40,155 nucleotides of DNA from a virus, in the IMG/VR virus record IMGVR_UViG_3300046812_000189, positions 1 through 40,155 of that record, one strand, 5' to 3'. The notes beneath the pieces were generated by a model. That model was not told where the DNA came from and did no database searches. It worked only from the letters and a program-made list of their open reading frames with translations. The position numbers and the translations under genes are program-made. The first letter of the stretch is position 1. The number at the start of each line of letters is the position of its first letter. Of this stretch, positions 29,032 to 38,303 are shown one piece after another.

Positions 29032-30021
29032 ATGCTCGACGCCGCGCCGGCCGCCGACGCCCAACCCGCGGCCCCGTCAGCCGCACCCGACGCCCCGACA
29101 CTCGCGCCGTCTGATGTCTCGCTCGACAGCTTGAGCGGGGATCAACTGCTCGAATGGCGCATGAAGGGCACGCTCCCGACTACACCGCCAGTTACGACGC
29201 CGACCGCGGACTCGTCACCCGCCGAGCCTGGGCCAAGCCAGGCCGCGCCAACGGGCGCGCCGTCGCAGTCTGCCGCCTCGGAACCGGCAGCAAAAGGCGC
29301 CGAGGCGCGGATCCCCGAACTGTTGCGCGACCGCGCCGCAGAACGGACCCGCGCCGAACGCGCCGAACGACGCCTGGCCGACCTCGAGCGCGCGACCTTC
29401 ACCCCGCCGGCCCGCCCCGACGCCCGCCCCGCGGCCTCGTCACCCGCAGCCCCGGCGACCGATGACGGTCCCGACCCGGAGACGTTCCCCTACGGCACCA
29501 GCGATCCCGCGTACGTGCGCGCCGTCGCCGCTCATAGCGTCGCCAAGGCGTTAGAGACGGAGCGGCGCCAGGCCGGGATCCGCGAGGAAGGCGCGCGCGT
29601 CATCGCGGGGTTTGAATCCCGCGCCGAAGCCGCGCGCGCCAAATACAAGGATTTCGACGCCGTCGCCATGCTGGCGCCGACCGAGATCCCGCAGGGCTCC
29701 GCGGTCGATCTGTTCGTGCTCGAGGATCCGGCCGGCGCCGACATCCTCTATCACCTGCAACAGCCGGCGAATACAACCGAGCTCAAGCGGATCCTCCGTC
29801 TCGCGCCTCTTGATCAACTCAAGACGCTCGTACGGCTCGGCGATCGCTTGACGACGCCGCCGGCCGGGGCCCGTTCCACCCATGCGCCGGATCCGCCGAC
29901 GGTGCTCTCGAGCCGCGCCACACCGGGCGACGCGGTCGATCGCGCCTTGGCGGCCGACGATACGGGCGCCTACCTCGCGGAAATGAATCGCCGCGAGGTC
30001 GCCCGCCGCTTGAAAAGGTAA
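29032..30021 (+). CDS. Putative scaffolding protein
   Basis: A 329-residue protein between the portal and coat genes, the P22 gp8 position. The first 100 residues are Ala/Pro-rich and disordered. A charged helix follows (LLRDRAAERTRAERAERRLA). The C-terminal third is helical with a basic end (RREVARRLKR). Scaffolds of this class have a disordered body and a basic coat-binding helix, which matches. Sequence identity to gp8 is not evident. Start at ATG 29032 lacks a clear Shine-Dalgarno. Confidence 0.7.
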   Translation: MLDAAPAADAQPAAPSAAPDAPTLAPSDVSLDSLSGDQLLEWRMKGTLPTTPPVTTPTADSSPAEPGPSQAAPTGAPSQSAASEPAAKGAEARIPELLRDRAAERTRAERAERRLADLERATFTPPARPDARPAASSPAAPATDDGPDPETFPYGTSDPAYVRAVAAHSVAKALETERRQAGIREEGARVIAGFESRAEAARAKYKDFDAVAMLAPTEIPQGSAVDLFVLEDPAGADILYHLQQPANTTELKRILRLAPLDQLKTLVRLGDRLTTPPAGARSTHAPDPPTVLSSRATPGDAVDRALAADDTGAYLAEMNRREVARRLKR

Positions 30022-30026
30022 ACCCG

Positions 30027-31334
30027 ATGGGCGCACCCAACGGCTTCGACGTGAGTGACTACCTCGCGCGCGAACAACTCCGCAAAATGACGAATAAGCT
30101 CGTCATCTCGGAATCGTTCAACACCTCATTCAACAAGCTCTTTACGCAGGCGTACGCCGCCGGCGCGATGGGCGACACCGTCCGCGTGCCCTATCCCCGC
30201 CAGTACATCCCCGGCACGCAAAACAATCTGGGGTACGAGCCGCAGCCGATGGTCGACCGCCACACCAGCGTGACGATCGATCAGATCAGCAAAGTGCATT
30301 TCGAGTTTGACGTGATCGAGCGCGCGCTGCGGATGCAGGACTACCAGGGCGCGCTCGACGAGGACATTATCGATCCGTCGTCGACGACGATGGCGCAGGA
30401 CATCGAGGACCGCTGCGCGTTCTACGCCTACCAGCACACCCCGAATATTGCCGGCGTGCTCGGCACCAACCCGACGACGTTCGACGCCGCGTTTTCCGCG
30501 CCGTACGAACGGTTTATCAACCTCGGCGGCGGATCGGGCGCGCGGCGCGCGATCATCGGCACCGGGATCCAGCGCGCCCTGACGGCCGTCGAGCTCGCGC
30601 TGCTGTTGCCCGACTCCGAATTTAACCGCGTGATGAAGGAGGGCAGCCTCGGCCGCGCCAGCACCTTCGACACGTTCGTGAGCCCGTCCCTCTACCGGCA
30701 CACGGCCGGCACCTGGGCCGGCGCCGTGACCGTCTCGATCGCGCCGACGATGCCGGTCGTCCCGGGCCCCTCGCCCAACGGCGGCGCGGCCGGGATCACG
30801 TCGATCACCGTCGCGTGCACCAACGGCGACACGTTCAAAAAGGGCGACGTGTTCAACATGAGCGCCGTCAACGAGGTGAACCTCACCTCGAGGCGCCCCG
30901 GCACCGGCGGGCTCAAGCTCCGCGAGTGCACGATCCTCGTGCCGACGACCGGCGCCGGCGGCCTGGCGACGCTCGTGTTTACGCCGCCCCTCTACGGCCC
31001 CGGCTCGCCGTATCAGAACATCGACGCCCTGCCGCTCGTCGGCGCGACGTTGACGCTGTTCCCCGGCACCGCGACGCCCAACGGCAAGAGCGGCGTGCAA
31101 AACCTCTTTCTCGGCAAGGACGCCTTCGCGCTCGTGGGCGTGAAACTCAAGGTCCCGGCGTCCGGCGGCGACATCAAGACCGCGCAGCGCCGCGACCCGA
31201 CGACGGGCCTCGCCGTCGTCTACACGCAGCAATTCACCAACGACGAAATGAAATACCGCTGTCGGTTTGATTGTCCGTTCGGCATGGGGGAACTGTGGAA
31301 CGCGGTCGCCGCCGTGCGACTGCTAGGAGCTTAG
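30027..31334 (+). CDS. Major capsid protein (P22 coat type)
   Basis: A 435-residue protein, almost the length of P22 gp5. Family features: YLAREQLRKMTNKLVISESF, GDTVRVPYPRQYIPG, a long body, and a beta-rich insertion (about residues 225-345) that corresponds in place to the P22 I-domain. The fold would be HK97-like. It starts at ATG 30027 after AAAAGG. The preceding gene is a scaffold candidate and the next a beta-rich candidate decoration protein. Confidence 0.88.
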   Translation: MGAPNGFDVSDYLAREQLRKMTNKLVISESFNTSFNKLFTQAYAAGAMGDTVRVPYPRQYIPGTQNNLGYEPQPMVDRHTSVTIDQISKVHFEFDVIERALRMQDYQGALDEDIIDPSSTTMAQDIEDRCAFYAYQHTPNIAGVLGTNPTTFDAAFSAPYERFINLGGGSGARRAIIGTGIQRALTAVELALLLPDSEFNRVMKEGSLGRASTFDTFVSPSLYRHTAGTWAGAVTVSIAPTMPVVPGPSPNGGAAGITSITVACTNGDTFKKGDVFNMSAVNEVNLTSRRPGTGGLKLRECTILVPTTGAGGLATLVFTPPLYGPGSPYQNIDALPLVGATLTLFPGTATPNGKSGVQNLFLGKDAFALVGVKLKVPASGGDIKTAQRRDPTTGLAVVYTQQFTNDEMKYRCRFDCPFGMGELWNAVAAVRLLGA

Positions 31335-31337
31335 CCG

Positions 31338-31760
31338 ATGCCGATCCAAGCCTTCACCCCGAGCGCGAACTATCCGCGCACCTCGACGCTCAGCTATCCG
31401 ACCGTCACGCCGACGCCCGAGGCCAACGTCGGCAACGCGAATTACACCGTCGCCGAGATTCTCAGCGGCTTGCTCAACCGGGACGCGCTCAGCGCGGCCA
31501 AGGCCGACGTACTGCCGACCGCGGCCGCGATCGTCGCCGGGATCAACGGCTGCCAGGTGGGTACGTCGTTCCGCACGATTCTCCGCAACGTGAGCGCGGC
31601 CGCCGGCTCGATCACGCTGACGACCAACACCGGGATCACGCTCGTCGGCACGATGGTGATCCCGTTTCAGTCGCTCCAAGAGCTGATGTTTGTCGTCACG
31701 AACGTGCTCCCCGGCCAGGAGGCCGTCTCCGTCTACAGCCTGGCGCGCGGCGCCGTCTAG
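31338..31760 (+). CDS. Beta-rich head decoration candidate
   Basis: A 140-residue protein with AGGAG 8 bases before ATG 31338. After a Thr/Pro-rich start it reads NYTVAEILSGLLNRDALSAA, GTSFRTILRNVSAAAGSITL, LVGTMVIPFQSLQELMFVV. This sequence of strands is common in phage virion proteins with trimeric, jelly-roll-like folds. Being directly after the coat gene, it may stabilise or decorate the capsid. It has no P22 counterpart by name. Confidence 0.6.
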   Translation: MPIQAFTPSANYPRTSTLSYPTVTPTPEANVGNANYTVAEILSGLLNRDALSAAKADVLPTAAAIVAGINGCQVGTSFRTILRNVSAAAGSITLTTNTGITLVGTMVIPFQSLQELMFVVTNVLPGQEAVSVYSLARGAV

Positions 31761-31780
31761 CGCGCGACGTTTCACACACG

Positions 31781-31817
31781 CGGCGGCGGGGCGCCTCGAG
31801 CGCCGCGCCGTCGCCGT
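31781..31817 (+). terminator. GC-rich hairpin after the coat/decoration genes
   Basis: A compact stem GGCGC-CTCGA-GCGCC (31790-31804), extended by imperfect GC pairing on both sides, is followed by GTTTCAC. It lies in the 78-base gap between the decoration candidate and the gene at 31839. It may attenuate transcription after the highly expressed head genes. The T-run is short. Confidence 0.4.
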
Positions 31818-31838
31818 TTCACGAACAAGGACCGCCCC

Positions 31839-32189
31839 ATGACGGCAGCAGAACGCAGCGACGCGCGCAACGTCCAACAGGACACCTCGACGCCGCGGCT
31901 CGTCTATCGCGGCAAACAGGACGTACTCGGCCTCGGCATGCACACCGACCCGGAGACGGGCGAGCTCATCGGCGAAAACAAGGCCGTGCAGACGCAGGAG
32001 GAGCTCGCCGAGGCGCAAGCCGACGGCTGGCGCCTGACCTCGGAAGATCCCGACGCCGAGCCCGTCGACGAGGTGAGCCCGCTCGGCGGTCACGACCCGG
32101 CCGGCCGCGCGCACCCCGATCACGATCTCCCCGGCCGGCCCACCGGCCCCGGCCGCCCCGCCCGGCCCACGCCGAAAGCCAAGCGGTAA
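31839..32189 (+). CDS. Hypothetical protein with basic Pro-rich tail
   Basis: A 116-residue protein. The first 70 residues contain RLVYRGKQDVLGLGMHTDPE and TQEELAEAQADGWRLTSED. The last 45 are Pro/His/Gly-rich and end GRPARPTPKAKR, like the end of the small protein at 4362. It sits between capsid and head-completion genes. Function unknown, possibly a minor virion component. Confidence 0.55.
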   Translation: MTAAERSDARNVQQDTSTPRLVYRGKQDVLGLGMHTDPETGELIGENKAVQTQEELAEAQADGWRLTSEDPDAEPVDEVSPLGGHDPAGRAHPDHDLPGRPTGPGRPARPTPKAKR

Positions 32190-32201
32190 GGCGGCGCGGC
32201 C

Positions 32202-32912
32202 ATGCCGACGCCCGTCGCGACGATCATCGCGAACGCGCTCGCCGGGCATAACGTCTACCTGCCCGGCGAGCCCGTCCCACCGGCGGCGGCCCAGACGTGC
32301 CTGTCGCTGCTCAATCTGATCATCGACGCCTGGAACGCCGATGCCGGCGCGAGTGTGGCCGAGGTGTTCACGCCGTTTGCGACCACGCCCGGCCTGCAGC
32401 CGCACACCCTCGGCCCGACGGGCGTCTGGGTGCTCCCGGTGCGCCCCGTCGCGATCGATGGCGCGGCCGTCGCACTCGGCGCCGGCTGGACGCCGATCAC
32501 CGTGCACGACGATCCCGACTGGTGGAACCGCCGATCGCCGATCAACGGCGGGCCGATCGCGGATCTCTACTACTCGGCCGATCTCCCGAATGGCAACGTG
32601 TATCTCGACGGGATCCCGCTGAGCGCGACGCCCGTCCGGCTGATGACGCGGACGGTGCTCGGCCCGGTGCTGTTGACGCAGGCGATCGCGCTGGCGCCCG
32701 GCGGCGAGCTCGCGCTCACGTTGACGTTGCAGGAAGCGATCGCGGAACCGTTCCACGCCACGATCTCGCCGGCGCTCGAGAAACGCGCCGGCAAGGCCCG
32801 CGGCCTCTACTTCAAGAACAACTTACGGATCCCGACGCTGACCGCGCGCGGCCAGGGCGCGCCGGGGCTGCGCGGCTGGCGGTGGGACTACCGCACCGGG
32901 ACGATCCGCTGA
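32202..32912 (+). CDS. gp4-like head-completion protein
   Basis: A 236-residue protein. The start MPTPVATIIANALAGHNVYL, then AQTCLSLLNLIIDAWNADAG and VFTPFATTPGLQPHTLG match the pattern of P22 gp4-type proteins, which form the adaptor ring below the portal and hold the packaged DNA. P22 gp4 is about 166 residues, so this one has extra C-terminal length. Position after the capsid genes agrees. Its stop overlaps the next ATG (TGATG). Confidence 0.75.
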   Translation: MPTPVATIIANALAGHNVYLPGEPVPPAAAQTCLSLLNLIIDAWNADAGASVAEVFTPFATTPGLQPHTLGPTGVWVLPVRPVAIDGAAVALGAGWTPITVHDDPDWWNRRSPINGGPIADLYYSADLPNGNVYLDGIPLSATPVRLMTRTVLGPVLLTQAIALAPGGELALTLTLQEAIAEPFHATISPALEKRAGKARGLYFKNNLRIPTLTARGQGAPGLRGWRWDYRTGTIR

Positions 32913-33718
32913 TGGCGAATGTCCTCGCGCCCGTCGCGCGCCAGCGGACGTTGACCGACCTCGGCGTCGTCGCGCCGGGCGCATTGCTCTACACCCTCGT
33001 GAGCGGCTCGCCGTCGACGCCGCTCGCCACGACCAGCGACGCGGCCGGCCTCGTGCCGAACACGAATCCGATCGTCGCCTCGGCGGGCGGCTTGTTCGGG
33101 CCGATCTACCTGACGCCCAACGTCGCGTATCACTTCCGCCTGACCGACGCCGGCGGGCTCCCGATCTGGGATCAGGATCCGGTGACGGGCGGCGTGGGCG
33201 GCACGCTCGCGGTGTCCGGCGGCGGCACCGGCCTCGCGGCGCTCGCGCCGGCCTGGGGCCCGCTCGTCGCCGGCGCCACCCCGACGAGCGCCGTCGGCAT
33301 CATCACGCCGGGCCCCGCCAATAGCCCCCTGCTGTCCGGCGGGGCGGCGGCGCCGCCGGTCTACGGCGCCCACGGCGCGCCGGTCGTCGTCGGCTTTTCG
33401 GGCAACGGCACGGTCCCGTTTGACGCCTCGCAGGGCTCGCTGGTGTTCATCGTCGCCAATGGGCCGTGCACGCTCGCGGTGCCGACCAATCCGCGCGACG
33501 GCCAAAAACTGTTGATCCGCTTCGTCGCCTTCAGCGGCGGCCCGCAGACCCTCACGTTGACCTCGTTTGCCGGCGGCGCGACGCCGGGCGGCTTCCGCTT
33601 CAGCGCGGCGCTGCCGGGCCTGACGCAGACGGCGGCGAACCTGACCGATTACATCGGCTGCGTGTACTACGCGGGCCCCCAATGTTGGGACGTGGTAGCC
33701 GTCAGTAAGGGCTACTGA
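32912..33718 (+). CDS. Tail-fibre-like protein with virion-binding N-domain
   Basis: A 268-residue protein. The N-terminal 100 residues (LYTLVSGSPSTPLATTSDAA, FGPIYLTPNVAYHFRLTDAG, LPIWDQDPVTGG) resemble the head-binding domain of short-tail fibres. Then come a Gly-rich repeat (GGTLAVSGGGTGLAALAPAW) and a strand-rich C-domain with FVAFSGGPQTLTLTSFAGG. It could be a short fibre attached to the neck. It is set between the gp4-like and gp10-like genes, a place not occupied by a fibre in P22. Confidence 0.6.
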   Translation: MANVLAPVARQRTLTDLGVVAPGALLYTLVSGSPSTPLATTSDAAGLVPNTNPIVASAGGLFGPIYLTPNVAYHFRLTDAGGLPIWDQDPVTGGVGGTLAVSGGGTGLAALAPAWGPLVAGATPTSAVGIITPGPANSPLLSGGAAAPPVYGAHGAPVVVGFSGNGTVPFDASQGSLVFIVANGPCTLAVPTNPRDGQKLLIRFVAFSGGPQTLTLTSFAGGATPGGFRFSAALPGLTQTAANLTDYIGCVYYAGPQCWDVVAVSKGY

Positions 33719-34530
33719 TGGCGACCGTCAGCTATCTGCTCGTCGGCGGCGGCGGCGCCGGCGGGGCCGGGGCCGGGATTGGCAGCGCGCGCGCGGGCGG
33801 CGGCGGCGGCGCGGGCGGCTTGGTGACGGGCACCTTCACCGCCACGCCCGGCACGACGCTCGCGATCGGCGTGGGCGCGGGCGGCGTCGGCGTCGGCACG
33901 CCGACCGCGGGGCCGATCAACGGCGGCGACACGACCGTGACGGGGCTCCCGACGGCCGTCGGCGGCGGCGGCGGCGGGCCGTCCATGTCGGCCGTCGGCG
34001 GCGGGGCAGGCGGCAGCGGCGGCGGCGCCGGCGATGCGGCGGGCGGATCCTGGCCCGGCGGCGCGGGCACGGCCGGACAAGGCACCGCCGGCGGGAATAA
34101 CGGCGGCTCGACCACCAACGGCGGCAGCGGCGGCGGCGGCGGCGGCAGCGCGGGCCCCGGCGTCCCGGGCGCGGCCGGCGGCGGCACGACGGCCGGCGGC
34201 GCCGGCACGAGTAACAGCCTGAGCGGCGCCGCGGTCGTCTATGCCGCCGGCGGCCACGGCGGCGCGGCCAACGTCGGCACCGTGGCGGCGGCGGGCGCGG
34301 ACGGCACCGGCGGCGGCGGCGATGGCGCGCCCGGCAACAGCGCGAACCATACCGGCGGCACCGGCGGATCCGGCGTGGTGATCTTTAGCTACCCGACCGG
34401 CACCCTCACGGCGACCGGCGGCACGATCACGACCAGCGGCGGCAACACGATCCACCGCTTCACGGCGCCGGATACGTTCGCCGTCGGCGGCGGCGCCGGC
34501 GGCAGCGGCGCGCTGCTCGAGGTGTTCTAG
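33718..34530 (+). CDS. Glycine-rich virion protein
   Basis: A 270-residue protein of about half glycine. It starts MATVSYLLVGGGGAGGAGAG and runs through PGRS-like blocks (GGGGGSAGPGVPGAAGGGTT), ending with a strand-rich cap (SGVVIFSYPTGTLTATGGTI). Such glycine-rich domains are known in phage fibres as polyglycine-II sandwiches that bind host receptors. A receptor-binding role is inferred. The ATG overlaps the previous stop. Confidence 0.65.
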   Translation: MATVSYLLVGGGGAGGAGAGIGSARAGGGGGAGGLVTGTFTATPGTTLAIGVGAGGVGVGTPTAGPINGGDTTVTGLPTAVGGGGGGPSMSAVGGGAGGSGGGAGDAAGGSWPGGAGTAGQGTAGGNNGGSTTNGGSGGGGGGSAGPGVPGAAGGGTTAGGAGTSNSLSGAAVVYAAGGHGGAANVGTVAAAGADGTGGGGDGAPGNSANHTGGTGGSGVVIFSYPTGTLTATGGTITTSGGNTIHRFTAPDTFAVGGGAGGSGALLEVF

Positions 34531-34532
34531 CC

Positions 34533-36017
34533 ATGCCCTTGTTTGCGGGCTTTGTGGGCGGGAGTAACGCCGAGGCCGCGCCCGGCCTGGATGCCGAGCT
34601 GACGGTCAATCTGTACCGGACGACCGTTGAAACCGAAGGCGCGCCCAAGGCGGCGTATCTCCGCGGCACGCCCGGCCTGCGACGCCTGACGGCCGTCGGC
34701 CGGACGGGCTGCCGCGGGATTTTCTATCAAGACGGCCGCTGTTGGACCGTGATCGCCGATGGCGTGTTCGAGCTCGGCCTCGACCCGCTGACCGGCGCGA
34801 TCCTCACCGGGGTGTTACTCGGCACGTTGATCGACGATGGACACCCCGTCAGCTGGGCGAGTAACGGCGACGGCGGCAATCAACTGCTCGTGTGCGGCGG
34901 CGGGCAACTGAAGGCGATCGGCCTGGCGGCCGGCGGCGGGCTGAGCGCGCCGATCGTCCTGCCGCTCGTCAACCCCCCGCAATTTATCGGCTTCATGGAC
35001 GGCTATTTCGTGCTCAGCGAGCAGAACGCGATCCGATTTTGGTTCTCCGCGATTGAGAACGGCCTGCTGTGGGATGCGCTCGACTTCGTGAGCCGCTCGA
35101 CCGCCAGCGATCGGATCGTGCGCGCCGAGTGCGCCAATTCGCGCGTGTGGGTGTTTGGCTCGGAGACGACCGAGGCGTACGAAGATGTCGGCGACGCGGA
35201 TAACCCGTTTCAGCCGATCAAGGGCTCGCTGTTTCAAATCGGCCTCGCGGCGCCCTACTCGCTGAGCCTCGGCGTCTCCACGCTGCGCTGGCTCGGCCGC
35301 AGCGCGACGAGCGGCCTCGCGGTCTACCGCCTCGACGGCTACGCCGGGACGCGCGTCAGCTCGCACGCGATCGAGCACAGCCTCGCGCGCGCGACCACCG
35401 TCGCCGACGCGGAAGCCTTCACCTACACGCAACAGGGCCACCTGTTCTATGCGCTGACCCTGCCGTCGCTCGACGCGGCGGGGGATACCGTGGTGCTCGA
35501 CGAAACGGAGCACGAGTGGCACCACCGGCGCACCTGGAATCCGACGCTGAGCCGGGAGGAACAATGGCGCGTCCGCGGCCACGCCTTTACCGGCCAGGTG
35601 CATATGGTGGGCAGTCGCGCCAGCGGCGCGCTGTGGGCGCTCGATCTCGGCGTCTACGACGACGACGGCGCGATCCTCCGCGCGCGCCGGCGCGCGCCCT
35701 ATCTCGGCGCCGAGAACACGTACGCGGCGATCGATGCGTTCGAGCTCGGCACGGAGCCCGGCGTCGGCCTCAATGACGGCCAGGGCAGTCAACCGCAGGC
35801 GGAACTGTTCCTCAGTCGCGACGGCGCCAAAACGTGGATCAGCGCGGGCCTCGCGGCGCTCGGCGCGATGGGGCACTACGGCGATCGCGTGCGGTGGACG
35901 CAGCTCGGCCAGGCGCGGATCGATCGGCTCGTGTTCGAAGTGGTGATCACGGATCCGGTCAAGCGCGTGCTCGGCCCCGGCGCCTGGATCACGGCGACGC
36001 CAGGACGGACGGCCTGA
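34533..36017 (+). CDS. gp10-like packaged-DNA stabilisation protein
   Basis: A 494-residue protein, near the length of P22 gp10. Signature features: VNLYRTTVETEGAPKAAYLR, GTPGLRRL, MDGYFVLSEQNAIRFWFSAI, and a beta-propeller-like series of strands with FGSETTEAYEDVGDADNPFQ. In P22, gp10 assembles under gp4 to close the tail and keep DNA in the head. The neighbouring gp4-like and fibre genes agree. Confidence 0.8.
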   Translation: MPLFAGFVGGSNAEAAPGLDAELTVNLYRTTVETEGAPKAAYLRGTPGLRRLTAVGRTGCRGIFYQDGRCWTVIADGVFELGLDPLTGAILTGVLLGTLIDDGHPVSWASNGDGGNQLLVCGGGQLKAIGLAAGGGLSAPIVLPLVNPPQFIGFMDGYFVLSEQNAIRFWFSAIENGLLWDALDFVSRSTASDRIVRAECANSRVWVFGSETTEAYEDVGDADNPFQPIKGSLFQIGLAAPYSLSLGVSTLRWLGRSATSGLAVYRLDGYAGTRVSSHAIEHSLARATTVADAEAFTYTQQGHLFYALTLPSLDAAGDTVVLDETEHEWHHRRTWNPTLSREEQWRVRGHAFTGQVHMVGSRASGALWALDLGVYDDDGAILRARRRAPYLGAENTYAAIDAFELGTEPGVGLNDGQGSQPQAELFLSRDGAKTWISAGLAALGAMGHYGDRVRWTQLGQARIDRLVFEVVITDPVKRVLGPGAWITATPGRTA

Positions 36018-36838
36018 TGAGTGTCGGCGATGTCCCGCTCACGCCGATCATCGACACCGTGACCGGGAGTGTCACGGAGATCGGGCGGATCTTTCTCCGC
36101 ACGCTGGCGGCGGCCGTCAACGGCCTGGCGCCGATCGACGCGGCGTACTGGACGAGCCGGCCCGCGGGCGTCCTGAGCGCCGAGGTCAATCTCGGCGCGC
36201 TCGCGTCCGGCTATCTGAAGATCGCGACCGCCGTCGGCATCGCGTCGCCGTCGACCGTGCCGACGATCCCGCAAACCGACGTGACCGGCCTGACGACGGA
36301 TCTCGCGGGGAAGGCGACGCTCCCGATCGCGCAGACCGACGTGACCGGCCTGACCGCGGCGCTCGCGCTCAAAGCGCCGCTCGCGTCGCCCGCGTTCACC
36401 GGCACGCCGACGACGCCGCAGCTCGGCTTTCCGGCGGTGCAAGTCCCGAGCGCGGGCGCGAACGTGCTCGACGACTACGAGGAAGGGACCTGGACGCCGA
36501 CGCTCGGCGGCTCGGCGACCTACAGCGCGCAAAGTGGGATCTATACGAAGATCGGCCGGCTCGTGCATGTCGTCGGCACGCTCACGGTGTCCGCGATCGG
36601 CACCGGCTCGGTCAACAGCATCAGCGGCTTGCCGTTTCCGATCGTGTTCACGAACACGCCGGGCGTCGTCGGCTACTTCACCGGCGCGGCGGTCGCGGTG
36701 ATCTGGCCGATGCTCGTCGGATCGGGGAGTGCGCTGTTTCTCTACGGCCTGACCGCGGGCGGGACGGCGGTCGCGCCGTTGGCGATGTTCGGCGCCGGGA
36801 CGACGCTGTATTTCGCGATGGACTACGAAACGAATTAA
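36017..36838 (+). CDS. Tail fibre protein
   Basis: A 273-residue protein. After a helical head region (FLRTLAAAVNGLAPI) come repeated QTDVTGLT motifs and an FTGTPTTPQLGFP linker, then the common fibre C-domain VLDDYEEGTWTPTLGG, YSAQSGIYTKIGRLVHVVGT. Such C-domains end phage fibres in many families and may carry host specificity. The ATG overlaps the gp10-like stop. Confidence 0.7.
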   Translation: MSVGDVPLTPIIDTVTGSVTEIGRIFLRTLAAAVNGLAPIDAAYWTSRPAGVLSAEVNLGALASGYLKIATAVGIASPSTVPTIPQTDVTGLTTDLAGKATLPIAQTDVTGLTAALALKAPLASPAFTGTPTTPQLGFPAVQVPSAGANVLDDYEEGTWTPTLGGSATYSAQSGIYTKIGRLVHVVGTLTVSAIGTGSVNSISGLPFPIVFTNTPGVVGYFTGAAVAVIWPMLVGSGSALFLYGLTAGGTAVAPLAMFGAGTTLYFAMDYETN

Positions 36839-36841
36839 GCC

Positions 36842-38299
36842 ATGCCGACCCCCAACCTCGGTTACGGCCAGCAGAGCGAGCAGAGCATTGACACCGTCAA
36901 TCAATGGATGCGCGCGTCGCCCTGGTATCAAACGCTGTTGCAGTCGTTCGGGCAAGACCCGCGCAACGTGCATCTGAACGATCAGCAAAAACAACAGGTG
37001 ATGAGAGCCGCCCAGGCCCAAGGCGTGATCGTCGACGAGGGGAACATGGAGATCGACCCGTCGGGCAACTTCAACCCGATCGGCCACAAGCTCCGCAACA
37101 CGTTGATCGTCGCCGGCCTGGCCGCGGCCACGATCGCGACGATGGGCGCGGCGGACGTGTTTGCCGGCGCGGCGGGCGCCGGGGCGGGCGCGGGCGCGGG
37201 CGCCGGGGCCGGTGTGGCGGGCGTGGAAGGCGGCGCGGCGGGCCTCTCGAGCGGCGCGCTCGCCGGCCTCGGCACCGGGGCGATGGGCGCCGTTCCGCTC
37301 GCGAGCGCCGGCGGCGCCGCGGCCGCGGCGGGCGGGCCGGTGCTCGAGGGCCTGGCGGCCGGCGGCGGCGGCGCCTCGACGGCGATCCCCGTCGGCACGA
37401 CCCTGAGCAGCGCCGCGGCGATCCAGGCGGCGAAAGATGCCGGCTACACCATCGACGCGAATGGCGTCGTCACCGACGCCGCCAATGTCCCGCCGGACTA
37501 TTTCGATCCCGGCGGCGCCAGCACCCGCAGCTATGCGGACATCTTGAAATACGGCCTGCCCACCGCCGGGACGATCGTCGGCTCGCTCATCGCGGCCAAC
37601 GCCAGCGGCAACGCGAGCGCCGCGCAGCAGAAGTACCTCGAGGACGCGCTGGCCTACGAGAAGGAGAACGATCTCTATAACCGCGGCGTCGCCGCGCAAA
37701 AGGTGCAGCTCGAGGCCGGCCGCTATGCCGACTACACCGGACGGATCACGCCGTTTGTCGCCAACGCGACGAGCGCCAATGACCGGATGTCGAGCTTGCT
37801 CGGCCTGCCGCCGCGCCCCGCCGGCACCTACAGCCCCGGCGGCGCGGGCAGCAGCGGCAGCAGCTACGGCACCCCCGGCCCGCAAGGCGTCGCCGTCAGC
37901 CCGCAGCTCACGCAGCGGATCCTCGACAATTACAAGGCGCTCGGCCTGACGCCGACCGGCCCCGGCAGCGGACCGACCGACTCGGCGTACTACGCCACGC
38001 AGTACGCCGCCACCGGCGGCGACACCGCCGCGAACAACGCCTATTGGTTTGGCCCGACGGGCCGCGTCGCGACCGACGCGCAGAAGGCCGGGCTCCAGTT
38101 CGGCACGCCGCCGCCGCCGCCCGCGACCGCGCCGACCCCGTCGCCGACCGCCCCGACCCCGTCGACGAACCCGATCCAGCCCAAGAGCGCGGCGCCCGTC
38201 GCGATGAAAGCGCCGGACGGGAGTACGCGCCTGATCCCGGCCGATCAAGTGGACTTCTACACGCAGCGCGGCGCGACCGTGCTCAGCGCAGGAGCGTAA
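36842..38299 (+). CDS. Putative internal virion / DNA-ejection protein
   Basis: A 485-residue protein. N-terminal helical region (QSIDTVNQWMRASPWYQTLL), a hydrophobic Ala/Gly stretch (residues about 85-200, LIVAGLAAATIATMGAADVF) and a Pro/Gly/Thr-rich C-terminus with NKSAAPVAMK-type end. Long Ala/Gly segments of this kind suit proteins that form a channel during ejection. Placement after the tail-completion genes matches P22 ejection proteins, with no direct identity seen. Confidence 0.6.
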   Translation: MPTPNLGYGQQSEQSIDTVNQWMRASPWYQTLLQSFGQDPRNVHLNDQQKQQVMRAAQAQGVIVDEGNMEIDPSGNFNPIGHKLRNTLIVAGLAAATIATMGAADVFAGAAGAGAGAGAGAGAGVAGVEGGAAGLSSGALAGLGTGAMGAVPLASAGGAAAAAGGPVLEGLAAGGGGASTAIPVGTTLSSAAAIQAAKDAGYTIDANGVVTDAANVPPDYFDPGGASTRSYADILKYGLPTAGTIVGSLIAANASGNASAAQQKYLEDALAYEKENDLYNRGVAAQKVQLEAGRYADYTGRITPFVANATSANDRMSSLLGLPPRPAGTYSPGGAGSSGSSYGTPGPQGVAVSPQLTQRILDNYKALGLTPTGPGSGPTDSAYYATQYAATGGDTAANNAYWFGPTGRVATDAQKAGLQFGTPPPPPATAPTPSPTAPTPSTNPIQPKSAAPVAMKAPDGSTRLIPADQVDFYTQRGATVLSAGA

Positions 38300-38303
38300 G
38301 TCA

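Noticed and set aside
33732-34208. Pro-rich minus-strand frame opposite the glycine-rich gene
   Set aside because: Complement of GGC repeats; no start signals, and it conflicts with a coupled plus-strand gene.
35876-38248. Very long minus-strand open frame opposite the fibre and ejection genes
   Set aside because: High GC leaves antisense frames open. It is an Arg-rich composition artefact, and the plus strand carries coherent, coupled genes.
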